Under the pieces are notes generated by a model. It was not told the DNA's origin. It saw only the letters and a program-made list of their open reading frames with translations, and ran no database searches. Below, in pieces: positions 31,791-32,749 of a stretch of 32,749 nucleotides of DNA. Made by a program: the position numbers and the translations under genes. The stretch's first letter is position 1. Each line of letters begins with the position of its first letter. Origin of the DNA: Nitrospira sp. CG24D (GTDB taxonomy: Bacteria > Nitrospirota > Nitrospiria > Nitrospirales > Nitrospiraceae); assembly GCA_002869855.2 (NCBI GenBank), contig NEWQ02000007.1:1-32749 (forward strand), read 5' to 3'.

Positions 31791-31820
31791 GCTCCGGCTG
31801 GTCGAAAGACCAGCCGGAGC
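31791..31820 (-). terminator. Strong hairpin 3' of nirK
   Basis: GCTCCGGCTGGTC and GACCAGCCGGAGC form a perfect 13-bp GC-rich stem with a 4-base loop, beginning 12 bp after the nirK stop codon. In the nirK direction it is followed by GTATCATCC, not a U tract, so it may be a weak terminator, a processing site or an mRNA 3' stabiliser that lowers expression of the genes behind it. Confidence 0.65.
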
Positions 31821-31832
31821 TTGACTGCAACC

Positions 31833-32749
31833 TTACTTTGTTTTTGCAGGAAGTTCCCAAGGAACCATCGGCATCAAGTTCGTCGAGGGTTTGGCATCGG
31901 GGGAGGCCAGGAGGACGGCGATTGCGCCACGGAGGGCACCGGTCAAGGAGTGGGTGACCAGCGGGTAGGCGCCGGCCGATTCCACGACGACATCGAAGGT
32001 CGCCGCGCTGCCTGGTCCCACCACATAGGTCTGTACACCTGTCAGCTTGTTGGCCGGATTGCCGCTCTCATAGACGTTGTCCCAGATCTCGCCGATCGGG
32101 TGGAATGATGAGAACTCGTTCGGACCGGCGTTGACGAAATAGATGCGCACGCGCTCGCCCGGCTTCGCGTCGAGCTTGCCGCCGCCCGTAACGAACGGGT
32201 GATACTTGAAGATGCCGCCGTTGAACATCATGCCGTCGAACTTCCTGTCGAACATGGCTTGCACGTCACCGGGGTTCTTGAAGTATTCGGATTGGACCAG
32301 CACATATTCCCGATCCGCTTTAGGCCAGGCGCTCGAATCCTTCGGATCGACGATGATGGCGCCGAACATGCCACGCGCGACATGCTGAATCATGGGCGGT
32401 GCGCCGCAGTGATAGAAGAAAATACCGGGCTTTTTGGCCACGAAGGTATAGCTGATGGTTTCGCCGGCGTTGATGGCCTTGTAGTTCTTCAAGAAGTCGA
32501 TCTCCGCCGCATGGAAGTCCATCGCGTGCGGGTTCTTGTTCGTGGCAGGGTTGGTCAGGGTGAAGTTGATGGTGTCGCCCTCGGTCACGCGGACGACCGG
32601 TCCCGGCATCGTGCCGTTGAATGTCCAGGCGGCATACTTCTCGCCTCCGCCATCGATGACGATGTCGGACTCCACGGCGGTCATGTGGATGTCATGGGTT
32701 TTCGCGGATGCGGAGGACGTTTGTCCCAGCAATCCGGCGAGCGCGATTG
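31833..32749 (-). CDS. nirK: Copper-containing nitrite reductase NirK (5' end outside window)
   Basis: This is the periplasmic reductase of nitrite to nitric oxide; about 304 residues are visible and the signal peptide is cut by the window edge (LAGLLGQTSSASAK remains). Copper sites are intact: HAMDFHAAE gives a type 1 His, the catalytic Asp and a type 2 His. FFYHCGAPPMIQHVARGMFG gives the type 2 His and the type 1 Cys, His and Met. FSSFHPIGE gives the catalytic His, and PLVTHSLTGALRG gives the last type 2 His. The Cys-to-His loop is one residue shorter than in classical NirK. No fused cytochrome or cupredoxin domain follows. It heads the leftward cluster. Confidence 0.93.
   Translation of the reverse strand, partial: IALAGLLGQTSSASAKTHDIHMTAVESDIVIDGGGEKYAAWTFNGTMPGPVVRVTEGDTINFTLTNPATNKNPHAMDFHAAEIDFLKNYKAINAGETISYTFVAKKPGIFFYHCGAPPMIQHVARGMFGAIIVDPKDSSAWPKADREYVLVQSEYFKNPGDVQAMFDRKFDGMMFNGGIFKYHPFVTGGGKLDAKPGERVRIYFVNAGPNEFSSFHPIGEIWDNVYESGNPANKLTGVQTYVVGPGSAATFDVVVESAGAYPLVTHSLTGALRGAIAVLLASPDAKPSTNLMPMVPWELPAKTK

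Overview
The window looks like a chromosomal segment from a GC-rich Gram-negative bacterium, most likely a Nitrospira-type nitrite oxidiser. That assignment is an inference. It rests on a periplasmic copper nitrite reductase (NirK, cut by the right edge), a type-E-like complex II iron-sulfur subunit with a separate HdrB-like CCG-domain subunit, a DUF3365 haem protein, many NtrC/PAS-type signalling proteins and an outer-membrane efflux factor. No rRNA, tRNA, CRISPR array, transposase or phage gene was recognised.

Left part (1-11.9 kb): an apparent sigma-54 regulon. A divergent unit at 8.25-8.53 kb separates a leftward operon (formate/nitrite-family channel, EmrB-like MFS pump, NodT-like outer-membrane factor, EmrA-like adaptor) from a rightward pair encoding a CHASE3-PAS histidine kinase and an NtrC-class activator with an intact GAFTGA loop. 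The channel operon has a textbook sigma-54 promoter. Two more leftward units carry sigma-54-type -24/-12 elements: a 33-residue single-span membrane protein, and an operon of wHTH-like protein, zinc ribbon, HtrA-like pseudoprotease and lone receiver. All three promoters are preceded by the same palindromic core, CGCAC-N-GTGCG, centred about 88, 98 and 109 bp upstream of the -12 element. The spacings differ by roughly whole helical turns. I infer that the linked NtrC-type protein binds this site; this is the main discovery in the window.

Middle (11.9-22.9 kb): a cyclophilin, an ACS-family MFS transporter with the 3' remnant of a second related gene next to it, a large AsmA-like envelope protein, an M24 peptidase, complex II subunit SdhB, the RNA-repair pair archease-RtcB, a PilZ protein and a two-span sensor-like protein.

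Right part (22.8-32.7 kb): a TPR/2OG-Fe(II) oxygenase fusion that overlaps the sensor gene tail to tail, an HDOD-SthA operon, a coiled-coil periplasmic protein followed by the HdrB-like complex II subunit and a cupin, and finally a leftward cluster headed by nirK: nirK, a hairpin, an HMA-like small protein, an outer-membrane barrel-like protein, a solute-binding lipoprotein and a DUF3365 c-type haem protein.

All coordinates, starts and motifs were read by eye. Family names are from recall of motif patterns, not from searches.
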